From the IMG/VR virus record IMGVR_UViG_3300025012_000094, positions 1-60,957 of that record: 60,957 bases of DNA. One strand, written 5' to 3'. The position numbers and the translations under genes are program-made. The notes under the pieces were generated by a model that was given only the letters and a program-made list of their open reading frames with translations, made no database searches and had not been told where the DNA came from. Shown here piece by piece: positions 38,536-48,300 of the stretch. How positions within the stretch are numbered: position 1 is the stretch's first letter; the number at the start of each line of letters is the position of its first letter. The DNA is from a virus.

Positions 38536-38982
38536 ATGGCAAAGTTTACTTTCAAAGCGATGGTCGATGAACGCGACCTGACAACCGCCAAGCTCGGGAC
38601 CGGGACTGTTGCAGCCTCTGGTGACCTGAACGGCAATGACATTGGCAAACCGGTAAAGCTGACCGCGGCTGACACCTATGGTCTGTGCGCCGATGGCGAT
38701 CAGATTGATGGCTTTCTGGCCTCTGTCGAGTCCTACACTGCTGACGGTTATGCCGTAGGTACCGTGCAGCTGGGCGGTCGGCGTCGAGTGGAACTGGACG
38801 GCGCTTCTGCCGTCGGCACCATCGTCGAAGCCGCGGCCAACGCTGCTCGGACTGTGGCCCCGACCAATGGTCTCGGGGTGGTCTCTACTCACACTCACGT
38901 AACTGCAACCCGTAAAGTCTGGCGCGTAATCTCCGGGACAGGACAGTCCGGCGACACCACCTGCATCATCGAAAAACAGTAA
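38536..38982 (+). CDS. Capsid decoration protein
   Basis: A 148-residue beta-rich, Gly/Ala/Thr-rich protein between scaffold and major capsid, the usual place of gpD-like head-stabilising proteins. It contains I-G-K-P-V-K-L-T-A-A-D-T-Y-G-L-C, resembling known phage decoration proteins. AGGAGGAG precedes the ATG. Confidence 0.7.
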   Translation: MAKFTFKAMVDERDLTTAKLGTGTVAASGDLNGNDIGKPVKLTAADTYGLCADGDQIDGFLASVESYTADGYAVGTVQLGGRRRVELDGASAVGTIVEAAANAARTVAPTNGLGVVSTHTHVTATRKVWRVISGTGQSGDTTCIIEKQ

Positions 38983-38998
38983 CCCACTGGAGGGAAAA

Positions 38999-40198
38999 AT
39001 GGACAAGACAAAGGTATACTTTACTGATGCTGCAGGGCTTCGTCAGGAGGCGTCCTTCGGCCCCAGCCTGTACCGGGCGGCCATGGATAAGAACATGACG
39101 GTACGGCAGTACATCAACAGCGAGTTCCCGACTGAGAACGGAGCCAAGCACGATACCTTCGTGCAGATGTGCGCCTCGGCCGGCCTGCAGTTCAAGCAGG
39201 ACAAATCCCTGGGCGTTAACAGCGCTCCGCTCCGTGTCGTTCTCGACGGCCCGGTCAACGTTGACGCTGCCGGCATCACCGGCAACACCAACCCGGTACA
39301 GTCACGCATCCTGTTCCCGGCCGCAATTCTCGAGTACATCGAGAACGCAATGGCGGTTGACCGCACCTCGGTCATCTCGGCATTTGACCAGACCGTGGCC
39401 CTGACCACCACCGTGCCCAATGCTCGTATTGAGCGTCCGGTGATCAACTACGCCGGCAAGGATGGCCCGCAGGACTCCCGTTCTCAGGTCATTTCCCAGC
39501 TGACCCGGCCGCCGGCGATGTTGTCCATCACCGCGTCCGACGTCACCAAGAAGATCCCGACCCGGTCGATCGGCCTCGAGGTCTCTGATGAGGCCCTGCA
39601 GTCGACCACCCTGGATCTGGTTGGGCTGGCCCTGCGCCGGCAGACGGAAGTCGAAGGCTATGCGATGGCGGGCGAGGCTCTCATCGACATGCTCAGCGGT
39701 GACGTCGACAACGGGCAGTCGGCCCTGTCTCAGGTCAAAGCCAATACCCTGGACTCGACTATCGTCGCTGCCGGGGCACTGACTCAGTCTGCCTGGGTGC
39801 AGTGGCTCTACACCAACTTGCAGTCCCGTCAGATCGATTGGGTCTTCACTGACCTGGCCGGCGCCCTGGCGATCGAGAACCGGACCGGCAAGCCCACCAT
39901 CACTGGGGATGACCCGAACAGCCCGCGGATCGACACCATCTTCAACATAGCCTTCCCGCAGCTGGTGAAGAATGTGAAGATGTTCATCGTTCCTTCCGAC
40001 TGGGGCTGGACGGCCAACACCATCATGGGCATCCACAGTGCTTATGCCATTCACAAGTTCGTGAACTCCTCAGCCGAGTATGCGGCCATGGAGCGATTCG
40101 CACTGCGGAAGGGCCAGGGCCTGCGGTTTGACTTTGGCAACATGTACGAGAGGATGTTTGACGACGCCTTCTCGGTGCTGAGTCTGACCTTGACCTAA
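38999..40198 (+). CDS. Major capsid protein
   Basis: A 399-residue HK97-fold candidate, identified by position after decoration and scaffold, by length, and by an N-terminal arm, E-loop-like middle and a conserved R-S-I-G-L-E-V-S-D-E-A-L segment. The end (F-G-N-M-Y-E-R-M-F-D-D-A-F-S-V-L-S-L-T) resembles the axial domain tails of related proteins. A terminator follows at 40211. Confidence 0.82.
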   Translation: MDKTKVYFTDAAGLRQEASFGPSLYRAAMDKNMTVRQYINSEFPTENGAKHDTFVQMCASAGLQFKQDKSLGVNSAPLRVVLDGPVNVDAAGITGNTNPVQSRILFPAAILEYIENAMAVDRTSVISAFDQTVALTTTVPNARIERPVINYAGKDGPQDSRSQVISQLTRPPAMLSITASDVTKKIPTRSIGLEVSDEALQSTTLDLVGLALRRQTEVEGYAMAGEALIDMLSGDVDNGQSALSQVKANTLDSTIVAAGALTQSAWVQWLYTNLQSRQIDWVFTDLAGALAIENRTGKPTITGDDPNSPRIDTIFNIAFPQLVKNVKMFIVPSDWGWTANTIMGIHSAYAIHKFVNSSAEYAAMERFALRKGQGLRFDFGNMYERMFDDAFSVLSLTLT

Positions 40199-40210
40199 TC
40201 CAAAACCTGA

Positions 40211-40236
40211 AGGGGCCCGGGTAACTGGGCCCCTTT
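40211..40236 (+). terminator. Terminator or attenuator after the capsid gene
   Basis: An eight-base stem AGGGGCCC/GGGCCCCT with an eight-base loop and a short TTT. The weak T run suggests partial termination, lowering expression of the neck genes compared with capsid. Confidence 0.7.
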
Positions 40237-40253
40237 ACTGAGGAGATCCTACG

Positions 40254-40505
40254 ATGGCATTGATTAAGAAAAACGCGGACCCCAAGGTCGAGCCTGAAGC
40301 TTCTCCGGTTGAGGTTGAAGAGGCCCCGGTTGAAAAGGCAGTGAAGAAGGGCAAAAGCGAGGTCCGGCGGTTTGTCGGCAAGAAGTTTTCCTACTATCAC
40401 CCGTTCCAGAACAAGGCAATTCCTCTGGGCGGTGATGGCGTTGTGCTGGAGCTTGACAACTGGCTTGAGTGCCAGATTAAGGCTGGCTATATCGTTGAAG
40501 TTTAA
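40254..40505 (+). CDS. Hypothetical head-associated protein, 83 aa
   Basis: A charged Pro/Glu/Val-rich N-terminal half and a compact C-terminal half (R-R-F-V-G-K-K-F-S-Y-Y-H-P-F). By position between capsid and neck genes it is probably a minor head protein. AGGAGA lies upstream of the ATG. Confidence 0.58.
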   Translation: MALIKKNADPKVEPEASPVEVEEAPVEKAVKKGKSEVRRFVGKKFSYYHPFQNKAIPLGGDGVVLELDNWLECQIKAGYIVEV

Positions 40506-40525
40506 CTGATTTCAAGGAACTCTCC

Positions 40526-41179
40526 ATGTTGATCACGACCTACACCAGCTATGCGGAAGTCAGGGCAGTCCTGGGCGTGTCCGCCTTGGAGTTGACCGAC
40601 ACTCAACTGGCACTGGGGATCTATGGAGAGTTCCTTTTTCAGGAGTTGTCAGGGATCAGCGGCACCCTGGCGCCGGACACTGTAGAGCGGGATCTGGCAG
40701 GGCATTTTGCTTACCTTTCGGCACTAATTAACCCGAGCAGCAGCCCGAGTTCCTCAGTTTCAGCGAGCCCAAGCTCGTCTGTTTCTGCGAGCCCGAGCGA
40801 GTCGAACAGCGCCAGCCCCAGCGCCTCGGTTTCGGCAAGTCCGAGTGCTTCGGCTTCGACAGCCCCGGTGGCGCAGCCGACGACAAACCAGAGCCTGCTG
40901 TTGAGCTACATCAAGACCTTCGCCACCTACACGGTTGCTGCAAACGTCGCTGGGACAGTCTCGCTCTTGGCGCCGAAGTCGATTTCCGACGGGAAAGCTT
41001 CGATGACTCGTTTTTCTTCCGAGCGGACTTTCGAGGCAGTGGTTGCAGATGCCAATTATCGAAAGTCCGATCTGAAGCGAAAGATTCAGGAACTGTTTGG
41101 AACTTCCCAGGCGGACAAGAGCTACCTCGGGACGGTGGTCCCGGCGATCGACGTCGTGACCGGCGTCGCTTACGAGTAA
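40526..41179 (+). CDS. Head-tail connector with an inserted Ser/Pro tract
   Basis: The N-terminal ~68 residues (Y-T-S-Y-A-E-V-R-A-V-L-G-V-S) and C-terminal ~100 residues are globular and helical and resemble small head-tail adaptor proteins. Between them is a tract of about 46 residues (69-114) made of S-P-S-S-S and S-A-S-P units. The tract splits the protein, so it should form a surface loop on the connector. Adaptor assignment is by position and size. Confidence 0.6.
   Translation: MLITTYTSYAEVRAVLGVSALELTDTQLALGIYGEFLFQELSGISGTLAPDTVERDLAGHFAYLSALINPSSSPSSSVSASPSSSVSASPSESNSASPSASVSASPSASASTAPVAQPTTNQSLLLSYIKTFATYTVAANVAGTVSLLAPKSISDGKASMTRFSSERTFEAVVADANYRKSDLKRKIQELFGTSQADKSYLGTVVPAIDVVTGVAYE
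40730..40865 (+). repeat. Ser/Pro-rich coding repeat, tract 1
   Basis: It encodes S-P-S-S-S-V-S-A-S-P-type units inside the connector gene. Codons vary between units (AGC, TCC, TCG, TCA, TCT), so the peptide pattern is better conserved than the DNA. Confidence 0.85.
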
Positions 41180-41187
41180 GGGCTGAG

Positions 41188-42021
41188 ATGGATCTCAGGG
41201 ATGCTGCCAAGTTCTTTGACAAGGAAATTTTTAAGGACTACTTCGGTTCGGCGACGTTCTACGGCCAGGTAGGGCCGTTTGCCGAGAGCACCCGGTCAGG
41301 CCCGGCCACTCCGCGGAGAGTCTTATCAGTGGCGCCGGATGTGACGATCCCCTCCCGTAGGGTCATCAAGATGGTCGACTCCGGTAGGAACTATGTCGTC
41401 GGGAGCCTCAACGAGGACTACTGGCAGGACACAGTTATCAGGAAGAAATACCCAATGATCCCGGTAGAAACCCAGGCCAGGGTCGGGAACGTTGGAACGC
41501 ACCTGGCTGGCTCCGGATTCTCTACTGACATCTTCATGTTTCTGATGTATGTCCGGCGGATCCCGCTGGAAGAGGAGTCCTCGCTGTTTTATGCCGGCCA
41601 CGAAGTGTATTTCTCGTCGTATGACACGATCGCCAACGACAGTATCATCAAGTTTGGCAATGACTATTTTCGGGTGAAGGTGGCTTCGTCGATCGACGGC
41701 GCCGGGTTTGGTATGTGCGAGGCAGTCAAACTGGACTCGCCGCTGACCACGGTCACCTACACGAAGAAGGGCACTGTCTACGACTCAGCGACGGACACGT
41801 ATCCGTCAACAGTGATTACGGGAGTAACGGTGTTCATCGAGCCGACAAGGTTCAACTTTCTGTTCACTTACCCGGCGTTTGAGAAGGTGGAACCGGGTGA
41901 CAAGACGATCTCGGTTCTGAAGACGGCCGTTGACGTGGCCAAGGCCGGGGACACGGTCGGCAGCCGGAATGTTCTGGCGGTCCGTGACGGCTCGACGTAC
42001 TGGATCCTTCACTGCAGGTAG
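41188..42021 (+). CDS. Neck / head closure protein
   Basis: A 277-residue protein downstream of the connector, rich in beta strands; it contains Y-V-V-G-S-L-N-E-D-Y-W-Q and G-H-E-V-Y-F-S-S. Position matches head closure or stopper proteins. No sequence family is certain. Confidence 0.6.
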   Translation: MDLRDAAKFFDKEIFKDYFGSATFYGQVGPFAESTRSGPATPRRVLSVAPDVTIPSRRVIKMVDSGRNYVVGSLNEDYWQDTVIRKKYPMIPVETQARVGNVGTHLAGSGFSTDIFMFLMYVRRIPLEEESSLFYAGHEVYFSSYDTIANDSIIKFGNDYFRVKVASSIDGAGFGMCEAVKLDSPLTTVTYTKKGTVYDSATDTYPSTVITGVTVFIEPTRFNFLFTYPAFEKVEPGDKTISVLKTAVDVAKAGDTVGSRNVLAVRDGSTYWILHCR

Positions 42022-42025
42022 AGAG

Positions 42026-42550
42026 ATGGGCGGCGTCAACCTGACCATAACGGCGGACTTCAGCGCTCAGGTAAAGCGTGAGTTGAAGGCAATGGAAATG
42101 AAACTGGGCAGGGTCTTTGCCGGGATCGTCGAAGAGGCTTTTGTCAAGCTTGTGCTGGAGACCCCGCAGTATTCCGGGACGATGGCGGCATCGTGGAACA
42201 TGACCGTGAACCGGTCGAGTTTTAGGGTCTCCGGAAACTTCCCGTTCCCGGACAATCCTTATCAGAAGGGGGACCTGCCGGCGGTGATGGAAGCGCTGTC
42301 CAATGCCCACGGGAAGTCACACTCGTTCAAGGACCGGTTCGAGGCCCACGGTTGGACGATTCAGGTGGCCAACGGCGTGGACTACGCCATGGACGTGAAT
42401 GAGGGCCGGGTCAAACTGCGGTCACAGTTTGGCCACAGCCCTGGGTTTGTTGAGCAGTTTATGATGCGGGTTGACGCCGCGGTGGCCAACACGGAATCGG
42501 AGTGGAACTACTACGCCAACACTGATTTTCTCGGGGTAGGTGCGGCATGA
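42026..42550 (+). CDS. HK97 gp10-like tail completion protein
   Basis: ATG 42026 follows GAGAG. The 174-residue product has a helical start, then V-L-E-T-P-Q-Y-S-G-T-M-A-A-S-W and V-A-N-G-V-D-Y-A-M-D-V-N-E-G, both typical of gp10-like neck proteins. It lies in the expected place before the tail terminator. Confidence 0.75.
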   Translation: MGGVNLTITADFSAQVKRELKAMEMKLGRVFAGIVEEAFVKLVLETPQYSGTMAASWNMTVNRSSFRVSGNFPFPDNPYQKGDLPAVMEALSNAHGKSHSFKDRFEAHGWTIQVANGVDYAMDVNEGRVKLRSQFGHSPGFVEQFMMRVDAAVANTESEWNYYANTDFLGVGAA

Positions 42551-42954
42551 CCTTTGAAGAGTTGCGGGAGACAATCATCGACCTCTTCAAGACGGCACAT
42601 GATGCCGCGTATCCGACGACCTTGGTCGATTACCCGAATAAGCCCAAGGTCGACATCGAGACTCAGGTCGATCCCTGGGTCAAGGTCGAACTGGCGATCA
42701 ACAACCAGCGGCAGTTGTGCCTGGGGAGTAACTTCACCCGGGTGAGTGGGTGGCTGTATGTCGTTGCCAATGTTCGGACCGGAGACGGGACGAAGTGGCA
42801 GACGCAGTACACTGATTTTTTGGATACCAATTTCTCTTTGGAGGTGCTCGATGACATCACCTTCAGAGAGCTTGTCCCATTGCCAGGGGTGAGTTATCCG
42901 GCTTGGCACACGGTACGAAACGTGTTGCCATTCACTTTTGAAAAATACAATTAA
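42547..42954 (+). CDS. Tail terminator-like protein (DUF4128-like)
   Basis: A 135-residue protein with F-E-E-L-R-E-T-I-I-D-L-F, E-T-Q-V-D-P-W-V-K-V-E-L and C-L-G-S-N-F-T-R-V-S-G-W-L-Y, matching the DUF4128/gpU tail terminator pattern. It overlaps the previous gene (ATGA) and precedes the tail tube gene. Confidence 0.72.
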   Translation: MTFEELRETIIDLFKTAHDAAYPTTLVDYPNKPKVDIETQVDPWVKVELAINNQRQLCLGSNFTRVSGWLYVVANVRTGDGTKWQTQYTDFLDTNFSLEVLDDITFRELVPLPGVSYPAWHTVRNVLPFTFEKYN

Positions 42955-42965
42955 CGGAGGGTCTT

Positions 42966-44273
42966 ATGCCTGCTTCTGCAAGTGCTGCTCAAATCCGGTA
43001 TCTCGAGGAAACCGTCCGCGGGACGACTCCTACTGGGAACCCGACTGAGCTCAGGGTTACTGGTGAATCCTTAAACCAGAGCATCGAGTCCGCCGCCAGC
43101 CAGGAGCTCCGCGATGACCGGATGACTCCTGACAGTATTCTGACTGGCGGCCAGGTTGGTGGAGCGCTAAACTTCGAGATGTCGTTTGAAACTTACGACC
43201 CATTTCTTGAAGCGCTGCTCGCCGGAACTTTTACCACGATTGGAACGGATAGCACTGCCGAGATCTCGGATGCTACGCTTTCCTCGGTGGATAACAGCAT
43301 CAACTCTGTGGCCGGGGATATCCCTCACACCTTGATCTCCAAGGGGCAGTGGGTCCGGATCGCTTCCGCACGGACTGCTGCAAACGTGGGTATTTACCGG
43401 GCGTCGACGTCTACCGCGGCGACGGCGAATAAACTGATCTTCGAGACTGCGGTCAAGACGGTCACCACGGATGCCACTGCCCATATGACAACCATCTCTT
43501 CATCCAGGTTGAAGAATGGGGTTGCTGATCTGCGGACGTTCTCGATCGAGAAAGAGTTCACTGACGTTGACCAGCACTTTATGTACACCAGTTGTGGCGT
43601 TGAGTCCGCCAGCTTTGACTTCTCGACAGGGTCGATGCTGACTGGTTCGCTGAACTTCCTCGGACAGACCAGCGAGCGGGACACTGACACGATGTTTCCG
43701 TCCGGGCTGGGTTCGGTTGTTGCAGCGACGACTTCGCCGGTTATGAACTCTGTGCAGGGAACTACGGTTCTTCTGGATGGGGCTTCTCTCGGGGAGTCTT
43801 GTGCTGAGTCTTTTTCTCTGAACATCGGGACCGGGCTCCGAGGCATTCGGTGTCTGGGTAGCGGGCTCGGGTTCTCTGACCTGATCCAAGGCACCTTTGA
43901 GATCACAGCCAACCTCAACATCTTCTTCGGCGCGGACTCCTCGGCATCTGTCTACGACAAGATGCTGTTGAACCAGTCGCTGTCGTTCTCGATCGCTGTG
44001 TCCGATGCGAATGGAAAGGGTTATGCCTTCAACATCGATCGGGCGAAATTGACCAGCTCCGAGATTGTGGCCGGCGGGATCAACACCGACGTTATCATGA
44101 ACTTGGGCCTGACGGCAACGATTGACACGGTCTCCAACGCGATGATTAGTATCGATCGCTTTGGTGACACCGGTCCGAGCAGTGTTGCCAGCGCCAGCCC
44201 GAGCTCCTCGGTCTCTTCGAGCCCAAGCTCCAGTGCCTCTTCGAGCGCTTCTTCCAGCCCAAGTGCTTCCTAA
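42966..44273 (+). CDS. Major tail tube protein with C-terminal Ser/Pro tail
   Basis: A 435-residue protein of the phage tail tube family: R-Y-L-E-E-T-V-R-G-T-T-P, then G-G-Q-V-G-G-A-L-N-F-E-M-S-F near the start, with long beta-rich repeats after. The last ~33 residues (403-435) are S-S-S-P-S-S-S-A-S units and would project from every tube ring if the fold is conventional. The largest surface of the tail would thus be decorated. Confidence 0.82.
   Translation: MPASASAAQIRYLEETVRGTTPTGNPTELRVTGESLNQSIESAASQELRDDRMTPDSILTGGQVGGALNFEMSFETYDPFLEALLAGTFTTIGTDSTAEISDATLSSVDNSINSVAGDIPHTLISKGQWVRIASARTAANVGIYRASTSTAATANKLIFETAVKTVTTDATAHMTTISSSRLKNGVADLRTFSIEKEFTDVDQHFMYTSCGVESASFDFSTGSMLTGSLNFLGQTSERDTDTMFPSGLGSVVAATTSPVMNSVQGTTVLLDGASLGESCAESFSLNIGTGLRGIRCLGSGLGFSDLIQGTFEITANLNIFFGADSSASVYDKMLLNQSLSFSIAVSDANGKGYAFNIDRAKLTSSEIVAGGINTDVIMNLGLTATIDTVSNAMISIDRFGDTGPSSVASASPSSSVSSSPSSSASSSASSSPSAS
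44173..44270 (+). repeat. Ser/Pro-rich coding repeat, tract 2
   Basis: A C-terminal tract of the tail tube gene, S-P-S-S-S and A-S-S-S units, ending at the stop codon. Confidence 0.85.
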
Positions 44274-44290
44274 CAGCCAACCTCAGTGTA

Positions 44291-44324
44291 ACCCCAAGAG
44301 GACGTCAGTCCTCTTGGGGTTTTT
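44291..44324 (+). terminator. Strong Rho-independent terminator after tail tube
   Basis: A perfect 13-base stem ACCCCAAGAGGAC/GTCCTCTTGGGGT, four-base loop GTCA, then TTTTTC. It closes the head-tail tube operon. The stop codon of the opposing small gene lies in the loop. Confidence 0.9.
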
Positions 44325-44481
44325 CTTCGGCCATCTTCCCGAACAAATCGTGCCCTTCGATCAGTCTCTGGATCACTGCGGAGTTATTCAAGCCTGACTT
44401 GCTGCGGATCATTGCCAGTTTTCTCAGATGGAACGGAGTCAGGGTAATCTGCAGCATCTTGTTGCCTTTCTTAATCGCCAC
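44305..44481 (-). CDS. Antisense ribbon-helix-helix-like protein, 58 aa
   Basis: It reads leftward against the surrounding operon. GTG 44481 has GAGGT 5 bases upstream. The product I-T-L-T-P-F-H-L-R-K-L-A-M-I-R-S-K-S-G-L-N-N has a strand then two helices like RHH or MetJ/Arc regulators, with an acidic tail (E-E-K-P-Q-E-D). Its 3' end encodes one arm of the terminator. It has its own promoter overlapping the tail-chaperone promoter. Confidence 0.68.
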   Translation of the reverse strand: MAIKKGNKMLQITLTPFHLRKLAMIRSKSGLNNSAVIQRLIEGHDLFGKMAEEKPQED

Positions 44482-44521
44482 GTTGTACCTCTTCAGTAAA
44501 AGTTAATAACCTAATGATCTT

Positions 44522-44550
44522 CTTATATACGATTCTGCTTGATATTGCAA
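44522..44550 (-). promoter_or_regulatory. Promoter of the antisense RHH gene
   Basis: The minus strand reads TTGCAA, 17 bases, TATAAG. It is divergent to, and overlaps, the promoter at 44539-44567. Confidence 0.5.
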
Positions 44551-44567
44551 GTTTCTTAGGGTATCTT
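44539..44567 (+). promoter_or_regulatory. Promoter for the tail chaperone-tape measure operon
   Basis: TTGATA, 17 bases, TATCTT, start near 44574, 30 bases before the chaperone ATG and downstream of the strong terminator, so this operon needs its own start site. Confidence 0.6.
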
Positions 44568-44603
44568 TAAAATAACTTTAAACCTTCTACAGGAGAACTA
44601 ATT

Positions 44604-45014
44604 ATGCTGGACATCGACAAGGTATTCGGTTTTGACAAGAAGATGGCTGAGGACGGCGTGAAGATGATTCTCGACGTCAAGGGGGAGCAGTTCTTTCTGG
44701 TGCGCCGGATACCCAATCCGGATTACGAGCGGCAACTGGGCCAGGAGTATCGTCGGTGGGAAAAGGTCCTCAAGATGAAGACGCCGGAAGCCGAAGAACT
44801 TTCCCAGAAGCTGATGGCTGAGGTACTGGCCCGAACCGTGCTGATCGGCTGGAGCGGGATTTCGAACAAAGGCAAGAAGCTGGAGTTCAACGTCGAGAAC
44901 GCCACCAAGCTGATGCTTGAGTATCCGGCTCTGCGTTCTGCCGTGGTCGAGTTCGCTCAGGAGCCCAGCAACTATCGCCCAACTGACGACGTGGCCGAAG
45001 TAAAAAAGCCCTAA
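44604..45014 (+). CDS. Tail assembly chaperone (gpG-like)
   Basis: A 136-residue helical protein directly before the tape measure gene, where the lambda G/T pair lies. It contains R-R-I-P-N-P-D-Y-E-R-Q-L and N-V-E-N-A-T-K-L-M-L-E-Y. AGGAGA precedes the ATG. The 3' end carries the slippery site A-AAA-AAG, followed within two codons by the stop. Confidence 0.8.
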   Translation: MLDIDKVFGFDKKMAEDGVKMILDVKGEQFFLVRRIPNPDYERQLGQEYRRWEKVLKMKTPEAEELSQKLMAEVLARTVLIGWSGISNKGKKLEFNVENATKLMLEYPALRSAVVEFAQEPSNYRPTDDVAEVKKP

Positions 45015-45391
45015 TCCCCTACATTGATTGGTCTGTTGAGTGGGGGGAACATATAGCCGTGCTTGAGAATGTTGCCAAATCCGGCAGCATTCCTCAAGCA
45101 CTTCGAAACCGTCCAACAGTGGAGTGGTGGCACATTTCACTGGTACTGGACTTTTCCAGGCTTCACCAATCAAGAACTTATGGTATGTCAGGGGCTAATC
45201 CGCTTGACTTGCCTTCTATTATTGCCTACAATGAAGCAGTCAGTAAAGAACCAATGGAGTTCTTTATTGACATCATGCAGGAGTTGGACAGCACTTTTCT
45301 CAAAGCTGAGAGAAAAAAGGCAGAAAGAAAAGGCAAAACGACAAAAGTACCGAACTCTTCAAGTACCAAGGGTCGGAAACCTGGGCGGTAA
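44604..45391 (+). CDS. Tail assembly chaperone fusion (gpGT-like, -1 frameshift)
   Basis: Shifting back one base at 45002-45008 joins the G frame to the frame ending at 45391, predicting a ~262-residue fusion. The T part has a helical core (L-D-S-T-F-L-K-A-E-R-K-K-A-E-R-K) and a basic end. No usable independent start with a ribosome-binding site is seen for the T frame, as expected for a frameshift product. Both forms chaperone the tape measure protein. Confidence 0.8.
45002..45008 (+). promoter_or_regulatory. -1 programmed frameshift site A-AAA-AAG
   Basis: The classic X-XXY-YYZ heptamer in the correct phase, three bases before the zero-frame stop. No strong downstream hairpin is evident by eye. 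Confidence 0.82.
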
Positions 45392-45394
45392 TTC

Positions 45395-48300
45395 ATGGGC
45401 CAGATAGATATCGGCGTTTCCGTTTCTCAGAGGGCCCTTCAGGACATTGACAAACTTGCTGCTGGTCTGCAGAAGACTGGTAAAATCACGGATAAAACCG
45501 CAGCCAGCTTCAAGGCCGGCAGCAAGACTATTTCCGAATTTCTTCAGCAAGTAAAAGCTCTTCAGACAGGGTTTTCTGGGGTACTCAAGATGCTCCAAGC
45601 TGGAGGAGCCGGGTTTTCTGAGTATTTGACTCAGGTTCAAAAAGCTACCCGAGAATCAGCAGCACTCCGATCAGAATTCAAAAAGCTCACAGTTGACGGT
45701 TTTTCATACAAAAAATCTCTTGATGGGGTTCTCTCAACCCAGTTAGAGTTAATTCTTAACCAGAAGGCTGAGACCATCGCGTTGGGGAACCTGAGTTCCC
45801 AGATGAGTAAAGCTGCGGCACTCCGGGCCAAGACTATTGCGTTACTCGATGGGACTGCCCTGGCCTCCGCTAAGGTTGTGGCTGTTAAAGAAGCTGAGCT
45901 CGCCATTGCTGAGGCCACGACTGTTTCAATAGCTCGTGAAGTTTTGGCTATGAAATCTTTGGTGATTGCTGAAGCTCAGTTAACAGATTCACAACGTTTG
46001 GCAGCACTGGTAACGGCCGGGCTGGCAGTTGAATATGATGCAGTAGCTGTAGCCACTGCAGCTCAAGCGAAGGCGGCGTTAGCAGCTGGGGCTGCTTCGG
46101 CAAAGAATGCTGCTCAGAATAAAGTTGAATCTCTGGGGCTGAGAGAATTATTTGATGCCAGGGTCAAGATGAATGTGGCTACCGCAGCATCGATTCGTGC
46201 CAGAGAGATGGAAAATGCTGTGGCAGCCAAGTCAGTTGCATCAAAGACTCAGTTATTTAATATAGAAGCAGAACTAGCCTATCTTCAGGGGGCAGAAGCA
46301 AAGGCAGTTGCTGCTACGACAATCACACTTGAGCGAAAACTGGCTGTTGAGAGGTATTTATTCGAGACCGAGGCTCAGGTAACCGCAGGGACAATCGGGT
46401 TGACTCGGGCCGTAATTGAACAGACTCGGGTAGAAGCAGCTAACCAAGCTGTGGCTTTGGGCCTCGCGGTTGCCTATGATGCCCAGACTGTGGCTTATCA
46501 AGCAGCAACCGGGGCGGTGAATGCTAATCTAGGTGCGCAGTATTCAGCGGCTAAGGCTGCCAGCACTAATGCAGTGGCAAACAGTCAGTCAGCGGCAGCG
46601 ACGACCCAAGCAGGTCGGGCAGCCGCAGGGGCCTCAGGGGCCTTCACGACCTACGGGTCGGCTGTCAGAGGCGCGGCCGGCGCTATGAGCATGCTCTGGT
46701 TTGCCTATGGACAGTTGCTGCCGTTGATGGCTGCGTTTGCCGGGGTCCGGGCAGCGAAGGAAGCAATGAGCCTGGGCGTGGCCTTCGAGTATGCCACGAC
46801 CTCCATCCAGTCGTTGTCCAAGGACGTTGAAGGGGCGTTGATGCCTCTTGACGAGATCCAGCAGCGGTTGATGGCAATGGAGGGGTTGCGTCATACGCCG
46901 ACGGAACTCGCCGCGGGGATGCGGGAATTTGCCAAGGCTGGTGTGGCCCCGGCCGAGGCCCTGCGTGATCTGGCAACGATGAGCAAGTTTGCCACGATTG
47001 CTGATATGGAACTTGGGGAAGCAATCAAGGACGTGATCGGGCTCACCTTGGCGTTCCAACCGACGATGAAAGCAGCGACTGGGAAGTTGTTCACTTTTGC
47101 AGATGCCGCAAATATGGTGGCTGCGGCCGCAATGCTGTCTATCACTGAAGTTGATGAGATGAGCAATGCATTCTCGCATGCGGCGGAACTTGGGATCGTT
47201 TCTAAGATGCGATTCGAGGAAGTTGCCGCATCTCTGGCGATTATGGCCAATGCCGGGATCAGAGGGACAAAAGCAGCAACATCTCTCAGGACTGGTATGC
47301 TGAAGTTGCAGACGGCCGGCGACCCTGTTCATAAGATGTTTGAGAAGCTTGGTCGTAAGTTCAATGCTTTTAACGAAGATGGGAGTGTTAAGAACGTTGT
47401 TGAGACTTTCAAAGAGTTGAATAAGGCTTTGGCAGGGGTTGCTGACGAGAAGCGGATTGCGATTTTTACCAAACTCTTTACTGCCCGATCGATGAAGGCC
47501 GGGGCAGTGCTTTCTCAGCAGGTCAAGGAGCTCGACGCATTTATTCTGAAGCTTCGTCAGGCTGCGGAAGGGGTTGGGTTCATTGAGGAAAAGTATCAGG
47601 ATCTTGCGCATACAGCCAGGGCTGAACTCGATTACTTGAAAGTTGCTCTGGAGAAAATGCTTCTCAAACCAGTCAATGTTGAAGGGTTGTCCGAAGCTAT
47701 ATCATCAATTAGAATGGTTGTTACTGATATCAGCCCAATATTTGCTGTTTTCGCTTCGGTTATCGGGGCTATTGGCCATGACTTCATTAATTTGATTGAG
47801 TTGGCAATAAGTTTTGTTAAACAACTGTGGGATTTGGTTGATGGTGGAATTTCGTTTGCAGAAGTTGTAGATTTGCTGAAGACCAGGTTTACTGACCTTG
47901 TAGGATTTATTTCAAATCTTAATATTGTAAATCTGTTTAGAGAACAGTTTTATTCAATTGATGTATTATTCATAAATTTAGGCGCGACAGCAAAAACAGC
48001 CGCTGTAACAATCCAAGGAGTTTTTGAGTCTTTGGGTTCTATGCTGATGGTTATCTTTGGTAGCGCAATCAATTGGGTCATTGACAAAATCTTCTACATT
48101 CCTGACGCGATCAATCGAATGATTACGATGATCGGTCAGGCGACGAAAGATATTCCACTGTTGTCAAGTTTTTATTCTCCGGCAATGTCGGCTATTGGGG
48201 ATAACCTCACTCAAGCGGCCTCGGCAGTAAAAGAAGCCTTTAAGATTGATCTTTCTGCTGAGAATGCTCAACTCAAAGAGTCTGGGGATCTTTATGCTTC

